Part shown: piece after piece, positions 23,190 through 34,979 of the stretch | Layout: the number at the start of each line of letters is the position of its first letter | How positions within the stretch are numbered: the first letter of the stretch is position 1 | Made by a program: the position numbers and the translations under genes | From: Ailurus styani | Lineage: Eukaryota > Chordata > Mammalia > Carnivora > Ailuridae | Length of the DNA stretch: 64,000 nt | Assembly: GCA_002007465.1 (NCBI GenBank) | Contig: LNAC01000009.1 | Location: forward strand, 1-64,000 | Direction of reading: 5' to 3' | The notes under the pieces: model-generated | What the model saw: the letters and a program-made list of their open reading frames with translations, nothing else | The model's database searches: none | Told to the model about the DNA's origin: nothing

Positions 23190-24879
23190 AAAATTCACTT
23201 TTAAAGACAACAAATATAAAATTTTTCGTATCTTTAGTGTGTGTGTGGTTTTTTTTTCTGAACTCCATCTTAAAATACTTGAGAGATGACAGAGGCAGTG
23301 TATTGGTTAGCTAGACTTTGGTTTTTTAAAGAAATAATAGCTTAGTTATCTCTGATCCATAGCAAAGAGAGTTAAAATGAGCCATTGAAAATGGTGGCCC
23401 TGTTGGAGACGGCGTGTTGGACCTCTGCGGTAGCCCAGTGAGAGGCTGTAAGTTTCAGTGCTTATAATTACAAACCTGTGAACTTGATTCTCCTCTCTCT
23501 CCCTTCCTCTGTGTAGCCTCCATGTGAACTAGAAAGAGTTGGGGCTCCTACCTTGGTGGTTTATTGACATCCTTATCTAGTGACTTCCAGTTCTCCAAGA
23601 GGTGGCCCATTAAATGTTACATGGTGTAGCAGTATTTGAAAGTATTATACAGAAATGAGATGTTTTTATTAATATTCTCTTAAATGTAAATAAGGGTATC
23701 ATCTCTTTTTCTTACCCTGTTTATAATTCTGGACCATTTTAGGCATACAAAAATAGAGAGATCCCCTCAGCACTTAGAAGTTATTGGAGGAACCGTATAC
23801 TAGGAATGTTTGCTTATACCCAGGACGAATTGAGGAAGGAGGAGGGTTTTTGCTGGGGACAGTCGGACAGCAGAGAACGGGAAAGTGAAGAGAGGGTGCC
23901 TAAAGGTGCCATCAGCAGCAGCGGAGTATGTGTTGGCTCGCAGGATTAGGATTGGGGCGGGGGCTCTTTTCAGCCTATTCTGTGATATGGGAGCCTCATC
24001 AGACAAGTCGGACCGTGGGCCCTGCCTGGGTCCTGTTCCCAGTCTGCCTCCAGGGTCCCGTCTGGGAAACGAACGGAGAGGTGTAGCAAAGTATCAGAGG
24101 AGTTACATGAGCTCCTACAAGAAAGGAAGGTACTGCTTCTATTCTTAGTGCTGAGCCCATTCCAGCGAGCACCGCAGGTTACTTTTTCCCTGGGATTATA
24201 TGAAACGGCACTTTTTTTTTTTTTTAAGGTGTGTGGGGTTTTTTGTTTGTTTGTTTTTTAATCCATAGTACGTGCTTACGTTCTAAGAGAGTAAAAGCAC
24301 TTAGTGTATTTCCCGGATCATGTTCCTTTTTGGAGATAAAATTCAGCTACTTTCCGTTTACCTTCAGAACTTACTTAGTATTGCTTCTCCACTTACTCTG
24401 AGCTATTATAAATAGACAGTTCAGCCAGGTGGGCATTTGGTGCCTGCCTTTAATCTCTCTGCTGTATTTTTCTGTATATTCCACGGGTGTACATAGGGCC
24501 ATGAAATAATACGAAAACAAATGTGCTTACCAAATCCTAGGATCCCAGAATCCTAGAATAGCCTTTGAAAAAGATCATCTTAAGACAGAAAAAGTAAAAG
24601 GAAATTTTACTTTATCCAGCAGGTATTAAACATATGGAATTTATCCTAAGACTTCCAAGCCAAAAATATAAATACATTTAGTGTCATTAGATTGCAGGAG
24701 GGCCTTGTTCAGAGCTTGTTCCTGAACGCTTTCGGATGCTCTCCCTCGGAGGGCCCTCCCGCACGTCTCAGCAGCAAGAGGGTGAGGCGGGCCTTTCTTC
24801 TTCACAGAGTCTTGCCCAGCCTCGTGCATTTGCATGTTCGAGTGGAAGCTTTCATGTTTGCATGCATGTGTTTTGACAG

Positions 24880-24987
24880 GTGACCTTGGGAAAGGTGTTG
24901 AAAGTGATTGTCGTCATGCGGAGTCTCTTCATTGATCGAACAATAGTAAGGGGATATAGTGAAAACGTCTACACAGAAGATGGCAAG
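24880..24987 (+). CDS. MED27: MED27 coding exon (residues about 192-227), probably exon 5 of 8
   Basis: MED27 is a subunit of the Mediator co-activator complex, which links transcription factors to RNA polymerase II in the nucleus. It belongs to the upper tail region or the head-tail junction. This 108-nt exon reads 36 codons in phase 0, from Val-Thr-Leu-Gly-Lys to Glu-Asp-Gly-Lys. The internal run VIVVMRSLFIDR matches the vertebrate protein as I remember it. A Lys-to-Arg and an Asn-to-Ser change near the middle are conservative differences from human. The acceptor is ttttgacag at 24871-24879, with only a short pyrimidine tract. The donor is AAG/gtaagc at 24987-24988, a strong match. The exon length is a multiple of three, so skipping it would keep the frame. 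The exon number is inferred by counting back from a 311-residue, 8-exon human gene. Confidence 0.96.
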
Positions 24988-25288
24988 GTAAGCATCCTAG
25001 AGTCCTTTGTTTCGTTTTTCCTTTATTTTTCTGTGTCCCAGAACAAACGTAGTGGAGTCCCAGATGAATGACATTAAACCCTAGCAGTCATAGCTGAAAT
25101 GATCAACAAGCATGGTTTATCAGTATGAAGATGAACGTTTTACACAGAAACACTTCTCTCTCTCTCTCCCCTTGCATTTTTCATCAAGCTTCTGCTTTTT
25201 CCTTTAAGCCTGATGCCCTTAGTTGAATTTCTAATTTATCACCTTAGACCCCAGTTGCCTCATTAAATGTGTCTTCTGAGGAAATGGA

Positions 25289-25290
25289 TT

Positions 25291-25349
<59 letters not shown>

Positions 25350-25358
25350 CTTTCTTTC

Positions 25359-25418
<60 letters not shown>

Positions 25419-25460
25419 TTCTTTTCTTTTCTTTTCTTTCTTTCTTTCTCTTTTTTCTTC
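25289..25460. repeat. Long (TTTC)n / (GAAA)n microsatellite
   Basis: About 170 bases of almost pure pyrimidine: TTTC units, two TCTTTC interruptions near 25350 and 25360, more TTTC units, then TTTTC units near 25417-25438. It begins 301 bp after the donor of the MED27 exon ending at 24987 and runs into TTTTTTCTTCCCACCCAG. Confidence 0.97.
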
Positions 25461-27099
25461 CCACCCAGTAGTACAGCACATCAATAGCCCAGGGTTTGGC
25501 ATTTCCGGCATTTTGCTTTTCCTAGAACGATGAGGAAAATTTGAGTTACTTTGACTTACAACGTGCTTGGGATCTTTTCCCACGAAACTAACAAGGAGCC
25601 CTGAGGAAGCGGCTTATCCTCTGTGGTACACACTGAACGCTGCAGTTGAAGAAAGAAGTACTTTCCATGAGTGATTTGTCTCATAGAAAGTTCACCCCTG
25701 TGAACTCCTAATTTCTCTTGACTGCACACTGTCTGTATGGCTCTACGGAGAGCATCAGAGGATGCTAATGGGACCTGACAGCCTTCATTTGTGTTGGCTT
25801 CCAGAGAGTGGGGAGTGCTCCGCCTGAGATACCCACCCGGGTGCTCCCTGGCCACTCCGGGCGCTGAGCCTCTGTCTGCCCCTCTCTCTCACGCTTTCTC
25901 AACTCTTCATGAAGTGCATTCCAATTTTTAAAGCTTGCTCTAGTACTGGCACTCACCACCCAATGGCCACATTATAATGAGGGTAGAACGTTCTTCAGAA
26001 AAAGGTGACCAGCACGTCACAGTGCCTTAGGTAAGAGCTGTGACCCACAAAGTGACGAGGTTTGTGTTTTGAACAAGTAACCCAGCATCTCCACATTCCA
26101 CACAAGTGTCATCAACAGGGGAAGCTACTCTTACTTCAAGGACCCTGCCAAGTTCTCGTAGATCTCCCCATTGAAAGCAGAGCATTCCTCAAGGGGAGAT
26201 TCCCTTTTTCTTTTGGGAAAAACCGAAGTGTCTGTAGAGCAGGTGTGAGGAATGAAGCACGTCACTGGGGCAGGCGTACTCTGTGTGTGTATGATTTGTG
26301 AACCCCCGCGGCGCCTCTCACAAGCAGTTCCCAGCTAGTGAGCAGCAGCAGAAGCGACCCTGGCCAGGAGCCCCTGCGTCCCTGGTCCCAGCCATTTAGA
26401 AGTGTGGTTCCTGTCACCTTTGTTCAAGGTTCACAGCTCCTTAGTCACACCTGGTATGAATCCGGGTCCTCGTCCTCCAGGGCCTTGGCAGCACGCTGGG
26501 GAGAGAAGCTATGACAAGAGGTCCACACTCGGGAGAGGAAGGAAGCGTTCTCTGAAGTTAGAGTCGAAGGAGTGAGGCTTTTCCTACTTGGTGTGATCAA
26601 GATCTTCAACATTGTGTTTGTTTACTCCACACCGGAAGTGTCCTCAGACCTGTAAAGCACAGCGCTTGACACTCTGCCACCTAGTCACCACTCAGGAAAT
26701 AACGAATACCATTTTTATCCTGCGCTTAAAACAAGATTTAGAAAATTGTCACGTGTGTTCGCTTCTAGGATTTCTCTCTGGTTACTTCCTTCAGGTGCTT
26801 CCGACCACCCTCCCACCCCACCCCCGCCCCGCACCGTGGTTTCACCGGGTGTCCGCCCGCGGTGATCACTCCCGACCTGTGTCTCGGCGGGACCTCTCCT
26901 CCCCAGGTGCACCTCCCATCCTGCCCGCCCGAAACTCTGCTCGCCGCGTTCCTCCCGGAACTCGGTTTCTCTCCGCTGTTCCCCGTCTGGGGTAACTGCA
27001 CCCCACTTTGTTGCTCACACCGTCCTTCCCCTCCCCCAAATCTAGTCTGTCAGCGGGTTCTGGTGATTCTCCCCCTTAAGTCTCTCCCAAATCGGGCTC

Positions 27100-27930
27100 C
27101 TCCTGTCCGCCTCCCCTTCTTCCAGTTCTCCTTATTTCTCAGTGGAGCAAGTGCACTGGCCACCTCATGCCTCGCCTCCAGTCTTATTTCCCTCTCCCAG
27201 TCTGTCCTTCACTTGGCTTCCAGAGTGGTCTTCCCAAAATACACATCCAAGGGTATGATTTCTTGCTTTCACCATCCCCTGTTGCCCAAAGCAGGCAGGA
27301 AAGTAGAATATTAATAGGTCTTAGACTCAAAGCGGTCCATGGGCAAAATGTCTGACAAACACGGGGTTAGAGAAGGTTCAGTAGGTTTCTTTCTACAGAA
27401 ATACTTGGAAACTTTAGTTTGCTTAGTGTCCAGTGAATCTCCTAAGAGGAGCATATAGTGTGGGGGATTGTCCTCACTTATTTGAACCCTAAATTCATTG
27501 TTCTTCCTTTCTTCTCAGTATATTGTGACACTGGCGTTTTGCAGAACACACTTCTGGAAACCCTAGCTTCTAGAATAAAATCTAGATTCCTTAGCAACGC
27601 ATAGAAATGCCAAGTGATCTGGCCCCTGCCTTCCTTTTCTGACCTCAGCTGCCACCATTCTGTGCACACAGTTCTTCTCACTCTCCAGCCTTTTGTGCTG
27701 TTTGTGGCTCCCACAACTCTCTCGCTCACTTGCACCCTCAGTGCCCTCGGCCTGGGATGCTTTGTGCTCCTTGCCCACCTGACACACTCACTCTTCCCTT
27801 CACCCTGGCTTACTGCCGTCCTCTTTCTCATCCTGTCCCCGTTTCCCGGGGTCTCTTACACGACCCCAGACTCTGGAGCCTCCTCGTGACTACATCCATA
27901 GCATTTCGAACAGTCTTTTTCTAGGACTAG
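27100..27930 (+). mobile_element. L2 LINE fragments
   Basis: Sense L2 order is visible twice: CCACCTCATGCCTCGCCTCC with CCAGAGTGGTCTTCCC (27160-27240), then CAAGTGATCTGGCCCCTGCC near 27610 and CCTCGGCCTGGGATGCTTTG near 27750. They could be parts of one interrupted copy. Confidence 0.65.
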
Positions 27931-28398
27931 AATTAGTACATCATGGTTATTTGTTGACATGTCTCTCTTGCAATTAATAGAAACACCAAGAGTACTCTGT
28001 ATGTTGTCCTGGTAGGTGTCATGCTAAGCAGACTTTGCCCACAGTGGTCGTCGAGTCTTAGGTTCTGCTTAAATTAGAGTCGCTCTCCAGAGAGGGCAGC
28101 TGAAACCTAGAATGCACAGAGACTTGCCTGCAGTCACACCCCGCCAGGCCTCAGACGTCCATCTGCCGGGAGCACCTCCAGGGCCCAGACCCAGCACCCG
28201 TGATGCTGCCCCGAGGAGATGGTTCAGTGCCTGGGATGCTGGAGAAGCCCGGGGCTGTGTGGGAGGGGACGATGGAGAAGCCTGCGTGGGTTGTGCCCGT
28301 GCTTTAGCTGGAGTGGAAGAGTGAAGAACTGAACATCAGAGACGAGGACCAAAAGAAGCAGCTGGGAGTGGAGTCATAGTGCAGAAAATGAGAGAGAG

Positions 28399-28437
28399 AC
28401 ACACACACACGCGCGCGCGTGCGCGCATGCACACACG
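28399..28437. repeat. 39-nt perfect alternating purine-pyrimidine tract (AC/GC)
   Basis: ACACACACAC followed by GCGCGCGCGT, GCGCGCATGC and ACACACG, with no break in purine-pyrimidine alternation. Such tracts are the classic Z-DNA formers. Confidence 0.95.
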
Positions 28438-30584
28438 GTGTGCGTCTTCCTAATGAGAGATTAGCGTGGGTTCTCTGTTCATCAGAAGGAAAATGAGTGT
28501 GTGTCTGGGAAGCTGAATTCTGCTCTGATTCATACCACAAATGTGATACAGGAGGCCTCTTGCGTTTTACAGCTGCACACATTGGCCCAAGTGGTCAGCA
28601 GGGACCCTAAAACGGGGAATAGCAAGATTGAGAGGACCAAGGCGCTTGTTGCTGGAAAGGCACATTCACCGCATTTGGCAGAGGAGCTCTCCAAACGACG
28701 GCTCTGCCCAGAATCGAATCCCAGCCAATTTGATTAGCCCCTTCTTTTTTTCAGAGCACTTTACAAAACCATGCAGCCGTTATTAGTGTTCTATTTTGAG
28801 TACTGATGCTGGTATATGTGAATTTATGTAGAGTTATACACGTGTAAGCCTTACTGTAATTAACGTGCTGAAATTCTAGCACATCCCAAACAAAATGTAA
28901 CCTTTGGAAGGAGCCCCTGGAGCTTGAGGTGTGGTCCTCAAGACCAAATTGGTGCTTGCAGTTCTGCTGTTCCAGACATGCAGCTCTGCGTTTGTTGAGC
29001 TAGTGCCTGAGCGCTTGCCTGGGGGTGATTCGCTGCATTCTGAGCACACAGCCACTGATACCGTGGGCGTGGCTTGGAAAGCCGGGAAGTGCTGAGGTCT
29101 GAACTTCCGCAACTGTTGGAGTCTGTGTCCCCCAAAGCCAAAGCAGCCAGCACCTCCTGAAAGGTTTAATCATCCCTGTTGCTACAATAGTGGCCCGCTC
29201 CCCCTCCACCCCCTACCCCCTGATTTCCAGACCTGGCAGGTTTGTCCCCATCAGAATCCCAGCAAGGCTATCACATCGCTTTGTACTTTGCAGTAACCCC
29301 CACCACCACTCTCATCGTCTGCCTCTTTACCTGGGATGCATATTTCTGAGACCAAGCTCCAAGAGAGTAATTCTGCTAATAAAATATAAAAATGCTTTTC
29401 AAACATACCAACCCACTATTCCCTGTAACCAGGGAGGCGCAGAGAGCCATGACTCAGCACGTTAAAAGGCAGATTTAAGTTGAAATACCTGGCCATTGTC
29501 CTGATTTTATACCTGCCCGACTTAACTGAAAAAATGTAAGTGTCTCGGTTGAATTTATCTTATTAGGGGATTTAGGTTACGTTAATGCTATAGCTTCATT
29601 AATTACCCCATATCAATAAAAAAGGCAGCTTTTAGCCTCCTAGCGAAAGAGAGGAAAAGAAATAGTGGTATCAAAGGGAACCTTCAAAGACAGCCAGAGC
29701 TGTCTCCAGGGTAATTTCTGATCCCCGCATTCTTCCCACTTCAAAGTTGGATGTGTGTGTGGGGGGGGGTCGAGGGGGTTGGGGAAGCTTGAATCTGATT
29801 TCTCTAATAAGTGTTGGCATCAGCCCCGTTTGATATTAGATGCAGGGAACATTTTGATTTGTTATAGCCTTTGAAATTGTTCAGACGACCTTCAGAAAAA
29901 GGGCCTCTTGTTCCTTACGGGGGAGGGGGGAAGCTGGGGAAGGGGCTCCTGTGTAATTCGCATGCAGACAGTGCCTGGAGTTGTGCTTTCAGCCGTTGCT
30001 AGTAGCAAATGTCTGTCCTGCTCGCAGGTGGAAGGCTGAAGAACAGCAGACCCATAGCACCAGTTCTGTGCAGTGAGGCTTGTTCTTTTCCTGATTTGCC
30101 AGGGAGTACTGGGCACAGTAAGAGGACGACCAGGTAGAAGTTTATGGTTTTGAAAACTCGCGTGATCATGGAGAAATGTCCGACCATTGCTGGTTTACGG
30201 CCCTCTGCCCCGCGGACGCATCACCTGTTGACCTTGCAAGGTCAGATGCTAATAAACGAAGACTTTAGAAGTTGAAGGCCCTTGTGAGGCTTAAGAGTTT
30301 TATTTGAAATTGTCAATTTTAGATAGTTTTATGGTACCTTGTACTATTTTTTAAGTGAAGAATTGGTAACTTTCTGAGAAGCTGCCAGAATTTTCACTGG
30401 CTGCTAAGCGAATTTCAGTGGTGATGATTGTCACATGAGCGGGCCTCGAAGCAAATTTGTCATGTTGAACTTCCGTAAGAGTGCCGCCCCCCGCAACAGC
30501 TGCCACCGCTTGCGGTGGGGGGGGGGGCTCGCAGTCAGCCCTCCTGAATTTGAGCTGAAAGGCCGCCTTCCTCCCAGGTTGAGA

Positions 30585-30750
30585 GCTGGGCCTCTGGAGA
30601 CAGAGCTGGCTTTGAATTTCCTACCGCATACTCGTGTGTTGTTGGACAGGTTACTGAACTTCTCTGAGCCTCCGTGTCCTCTTCTGGGAGGTGAGGATGG
30701 TTTTATCATCCTCGTCCAGATCTCGGGAGGATTTCGAAAGCTAACGCAGC
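30585..30750 (+). mobile_element. MIR SINE fragment
   Basis: Sense MIR: GCCTCTGGAGACAGAGCTGG, CAGGTTACTGAACTTCTCTG, GAGCCTCCGTGTCCTC. Confidence 0.7.
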
Positions 30751-30754
30751 CCCA

Positions 30755-30848
30755 TATGCTTGGGCTGCATGCTCAGAAGGGAGTCTGCTTGTCTCTCTCC
30801 CTCTGCCCCTCCCCCCACTCATTCTCTCTCTCTCTCAAATAAATAAAA
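30755..30848 (+). mobile_element. Can-SINE 3' end, 5'-truncated
   Basis: Only the 3' half is present: GCTCAGAAGGGAGTCTGCTT, CT-rich middle, CTCTCAAATAAATAAAAGG. It abuts a MIR. Confidence 0.8.
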
Positions 30849-33429
30849 GGAAGAGAGGGAGGGAGGAAGGGAGGAAACGCAGGCGTAGTGCAGGCCACAT
30901 GCATGGTCCTCGGTGAATGTCTCCCCTCGCCCGGTGTGCGGCCAGCCGATGGCAGTGGTCATTGTCATAGCTGGCATGCCCTTCCTTCTGATACTGGGCC
31001 ATTCTCATTTTTCTTTTCAGTAAGTCAGTTTGATTGTCACTGTTCTTATTAGTAGAGAGGGCCTTTGAAGTCTTGATGTTTAACCTGAGAGCAGATGTGT
31101 CTGTGCTAGAGGAGTTGGTCATCTGTGGGGTTTGTTTCCATTTTACCCAAGAATAGAGCACATTCTTACCCCTAAAATACTCATTCCAATCCCCAGAGTC
31201 CCAGAGGCTACTCCCAAGACTGCAGATTCAGCCACCAATTACCATAAGGTTGGCTTTTCCATTTTAAGATCTTTCTAATGCTTGCCCAGAATACTGAGAG
31301 GTGCTTTACTTTCTTTCCCTGACGTTGTAGTTCAGAATAATTTCCCGTTCATCAGGCTGAAAGTTTACAGCTTCCAGAATGCTCCTTTTTGAATATCACA
31401 GCCAGCAAAAAAATGGGTAGCTATGCCCGCCTTTGCAGTAAATAAGCTAAAGCTAATAAATATTCACTTAGATTAGTCCAGGCTCCCTGAAATGAATTTC
31501 TGAAATCTTCTTGGCCCTGAGGAGAGAGGCAGGGCACTGACTCCAGAACTCTCACTTAAATGGCTTTCTTTGGCATAAATCTAGCAGAAAATCAAGTACA
31601 AACTGCCTGCTGTGCCTTCACAGCAACAGGGGGACCCATTGTTCCCAGCTCCCTTTCTTACCCATGTGCACCTGGTACGTGGGGCGTATTGTCTGACATC
31701 CTTCTGTCCCAGATGGCTGCAGCTCTTCCCTAGGGCCCTGAATTATATATTTAAACCGCCTTTCAAAAAGAGCAGCCCGCTCACTTTGAATGAGCGTGGT
31801 GTGTTTTGAGAAGCCACAATTAGGCTGGAGAGTGCATCTCTTAATTAAACTTGTACGTATTTCTCCCTGGATGATTTCTCTATTAAAACATTCTGCAGAT
31901 ACTGAAGGGTTGGGGTTTTTTTTTTTCATAATTTTCTCTCTTAAATAAAAACTATAACTTTCTGGTTTATATGCAGCTTCTTCCTTTTGTCTTTTTCCCT
32001 AGCCCCATGTTTATGTCTTGGTCTGCCTCCGTGTGATGGGAACAGGCAGGAAGGGTGAGCAGTGGAGAACCTCAGAAGAAACAGCTGTCGGCTTCAAGTG
32101 CAAGGGGAACTGTGTTAGTTCCAGGATGAGACACTGATGTTCTGCTCCCTAAAATTTAGACTTAGACTCTCTGGCATCTCCCCGTCATCTTGGCAGTGAT
32201 TTGGCAGAACTGAGAGATACAAAAATCGTTCTTATTCATTCTGCACTCTCTGAATAATCTTTAAGTGCTGCATTTTTAAGGCCTGGGCTCCACGGCGGCA
32301 CTGAGGGGCGGTAGGGACCGGCCTTCTCCCCAGGATGGCCGGCTGGCCGGCAGTTTTCTTCGACAGAATTGACAACGTGGGGAATTCATTCCATATGTCT
32401 TTTTTTGAGGTTTCCTTCAGAGTTATCTGGAGGTAGCATGTCACTCTCCCCCTACAAATTGCTAGCCTACCAAATTAAAATTCTTTTTAATTTTTTTTAA
32501 AAGATTTTTTTTTTAATCAGGTAGCTTGGAGCGGGGAATGGAGTGCAGTGACTGAAAATTGATACCACCTTTCCAAAGAGCAGTTGAGCCAGAGCTGAAG
32601 GAGAGGGTCCGTCAGGGGCTTCTCTGGAAATCCAGGAAGGAGATGGCAGCCCCAGAGGGGATAGGGAGAGCTGGGCCCGTTCGAGCGAATGTTCAGGCAG
32701 AGTTCTTCCAGTACTTTTCCTGGGCTTGGACCCGCTAACACTGGCCTGCTCCAGCAGGAGCCCCACAGGGGTCCAGAGGAGCCCTCTCAGAATCCTCTCA
32801 GCCTCTTCTGTGGCCTGACAGTTCTCAGACACGGCGCAGTGTACGCGGAACTCACTTCGAACAGGAAGAAGCCAGGGAGAACTGAGTGGGTAACTGTGCA
32901 CAGACCACTTCTCAATTCCAGGGACCATTTTCACAAAACCAGGTTTTGGTGTTTTCCTCAGAACAAAAACAGAACTCTGAACTGCCTCATGTCAAGTGCA
33001 ACACTTCCTTCCTGTCTTCTTAGAGGAATCTTCCCGTGAGATTGCTTCTCATGTTCCCAGCTGCTCCAAAATCAGTAACTCAACCTATAGGCCATACAGT
33101 CATATCTCAGGTTTCTACCATGACCACTGGCCAACCCCAGAGGCAGGTTCCAAGAGGCCCGTTGAAGAGTCATTTCACTTTGTTCAGCTCTGAAACTCAT
33201 ATATTACAGTTGACTTTATTTAGCACCCAGGGGACATACTGACTCTCCTAACCTGTACTATCCTTGAGCTGGCTCCCAGCACTGTATTTGGGTAATTCTG
33301 TTTTTGCTCTATTTAATTTATTAGTATAAACTCATGAAACAATGAGAATGTATTGAGTTATCATACAAAACTGTAAAACAAAAATCGTTTTGGTCAGAGT
33401 AAGCCACTGACGTAGTCTGTGCAAGACCC

Positions 33430-33930
33430 AGTGTAGCCTGAGGAAGGTCGACCGGGTTGACTCTGAGCTCTAGCCACGACCTCCAGTGTCCTCATTTGTG
33501 AAGTAGGGGCGCCCTCGATCAAGGGTCCCCGGCCTGACCAGCCATCACAGTTACACCACTGCTGGGGAGCAGACAGACAAACCAGATGAACAGGTTCTCA
33601 GGCCCACTGTAAACCTATTAATTCAGACACTCCAGGGCAGGGATCAAGGAATCTGTATATCAAAAAACAAAAAAACTCCCCCAGCAGCTTCTGATGCCAG
33701 CCGAGTTTGAGAACCATCAGGGGAGACTGTAAGAAGTCCCTCCAGATTGCCATGGACGATTGAATGGCTCTGAACCATTGTCTCATCATCTGGAAAGGAA
33801 GGTTGCTAGCGGGACCAGCCACACTGCTCGTTCTAGGGATTGAATGAGCGAGTAACGGGTGGAGGGCCCAGTGTGGTGATTGGCATGGACCAGGTGCTCA
33901 GCAGCTGGGAGCTGCTAGGTTCTCCCCACT
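33430..33930 (+). mobile_element. MIR fragments with a hAT-type (MER20/MER5-like) element between them
   Basis: MIR-like sense sequence lies at about 33430-33510 (CCAGTGTCCTCATTTGTGAAG) and at about 33740-33930 (AGGGATTGAATGAGCGAGTA). Between them, about 33520-33722, is sequence typical of Charlie-related MITEs: TTAATTCAGACACTCCAGGG, then CAGCTTCTGATGCCAG and GAGTTTGAGAACCATCAGG. Confidence 0.55.
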
Positions 33931-33999
33931 CGGTGAGGCCCTGTTGATGCCTATGGGTAGATCTCACACCAGGACAGCATAAGCAAAAGAAATAAAGTT

Positions 34000-34260
34000 C
34001 TAGGTGGTTTTAAGTGCAATGAAAATTTCAAATTTTTGAAACGGTAGAGAGAATCAAGACAACAGGTATGGAAATAATATTTTAGGCAGGGTAACTGGGA
34101 AATGACTCTGTAATAAGGTGACGTTTGAACTAAAGAAAACTAGGAGGAGCCATGTGAGTGTTTGTGGGGAAAAAGAAATCTGTGCAAAGGTCCTGAGGCA
34201 GGATTGAATGGTCATGCAAGAGAACCATGTAGGAGTCCAGGTTAGAAAAGGAAGCCAGGG
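34000..34260 (-). mobile_element. L2 LINE fragment, antisense
   Basis: Reverse-complement L2 pattern: GGTGACGTTTGAACTAAAG, GGAGGAGCCATGTGAGTG, GTGCAAAGGTCCTGAGGCAG. Confidence 0.7.
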
Positions 34261-34527
34261 GCTCTGCTCATGCAGCCTTGGATGCAACAGGTGCCTCACG
34301 CTCACTTCCCTATATCCCCTCTGTTGGTCTCCTTAAATCACTGGCAGGTTGAGAGAGAAGAAATTTAAGCAGGACATTTAAGATGCACATGCAATGCCAC
34401 GATTCTGTTACTTCATAATTACGTTCATTATTTGAAGCTGATGGGTGTGGCATTAGTTATAGTGTCATTTCTCCAAGTCCACAGTTGTAAAATTGATGCT
34501 GATGGTGCTTTATCTCTTTCCCCCCAG

Positions 34528-34569
34528 CTCGATATATGGTCCAAATCCAACTATCAAGTATTCCAGAAG
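34528..34569 (+). CDS. MED27: MED27 coding exon of only 42 nt (residues about 228-241)
   Basis: This very short exon encodes 14 residues, Leu-Asp-Ile-Trp-Ser-Lys-Ser-Asn-Tyr-Gln-Val-Phe-Gln-Lys, in phase 0. They are identical to human MED27 as I recall it. It has a strong acceptor, a long pyrimidine run ending cccccag at 34521-34527, and a strong donor, AAG/gtaagc at 34569-34570. It joins the previous exon (ending Asp-Gly-Lys) to the next (starting Val-Thr-Asp-His) without a frame change. At 42 nt it is close to microexon size, and its multiple-of-three length means inclusion or skipping would add or remove 14 residues cleanly. Whether it is alternatively spliced cannot be seen here. Confidence 0.95.
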
Positions 34570-34639
34570 GTAAGCTTTACTTTTTGCTTCTTACTCAAGA
34601 AGCGGGGAGGGATATCTTGGTCTTAAGATAGAGGCTTTT

Positions 34640-34890
34640 TCAAAAGTGAAAAAAAGCCAGACACAAAAGGCTGCTCACGGTATGATTCTATTTATATGAC
34701 ATTCTGGAAAAGAGAAAACCTTAGGGACAGAAATCAGATCGGTGGTGTCCAGGGTCTGGGAGTCAGGGCAAGAGATTGTCCCCAAAGGGGCAAGAGGAAC
34801 CGTGTCGGGGTAATGGGAGTATTCTGTATCTTAATTGTGGTGGTGATTGATGACACATTGTATTATGTTCCCAAACTCATGGAAGCAATC
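34640..34890 (+). mobile_element. L1M LINE fragment, 3' region
   Basis: AAAAAAGCCAGACACAAAAG, TATGATTCTATTTATATGAC, CAGAAATCAGATCGGTGGTG and the ATTGATGACACATTGTATTA end follow the L1M 3' order. It starts about 70 bp after the 42-nt MED27 exon. Confidence 0.75.
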
Positions 34891-34979
34891 ACATCCCTAC
34901 TCTAGAGGGAAAACTGTGCTTTCCTTCCTGTGTAGGGGACACCCCAGTTCTTCCCTCTTGTGTTTGTCTCCAGTGAATC

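Larger units (their letters stand above)
1..24879 (+). other. MED27: MED27 intron (5' part cut off by the window), upstream of the first visible exon
   Basis: This whole stretch precedes the first recognisable MED27 exon at 24880 and ends in its splice acceptor, so it is read as the 3' part of one large intron of at least 24.9 kb. I found no MED27 exon inside it: the residues expected just upstream of the exon are not encoded here. It holds old L1, L2 and MIR fragments, five Can-SINEs, a 38-bp minisatellite, a coding-like minus-strand relic near 10.0-10.4 kb, and AT-rich unique blocks that could be conserved non-coding elements. Another gene nested in the intron cannot be excluded, but none was recognised. 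Confidence 0.8.
24988..34527 (+). other. MED27: MED27 intron (9,540 bp)
   Basis: This intron runs from the gtaagc donor to the cccccag acceptor before 34528. It holds a long TTTC/GAAA microsatellite 300 bp after the donor, L2 sequence around 27.1-27.9 kb, a Z-DNA-prone tract at 28.4 kb, a MIR and a truncated Can-SINE near 30.6-30.8 kb, and a MIR/hAT cluster near 33.4-33.9 kb. An antisense L2 lies near 34.0-34.3 kb. The remaining unique DNA shows no coding exon that I recognise. Confidence 0.9.

Noticed and set aside
25231..25583. Lys/Arg/Glu-repeat and Phe/Leu/Ser-repeat frames
   Set aside because: Direct translation of the TTTC/GAAA microsatellite.
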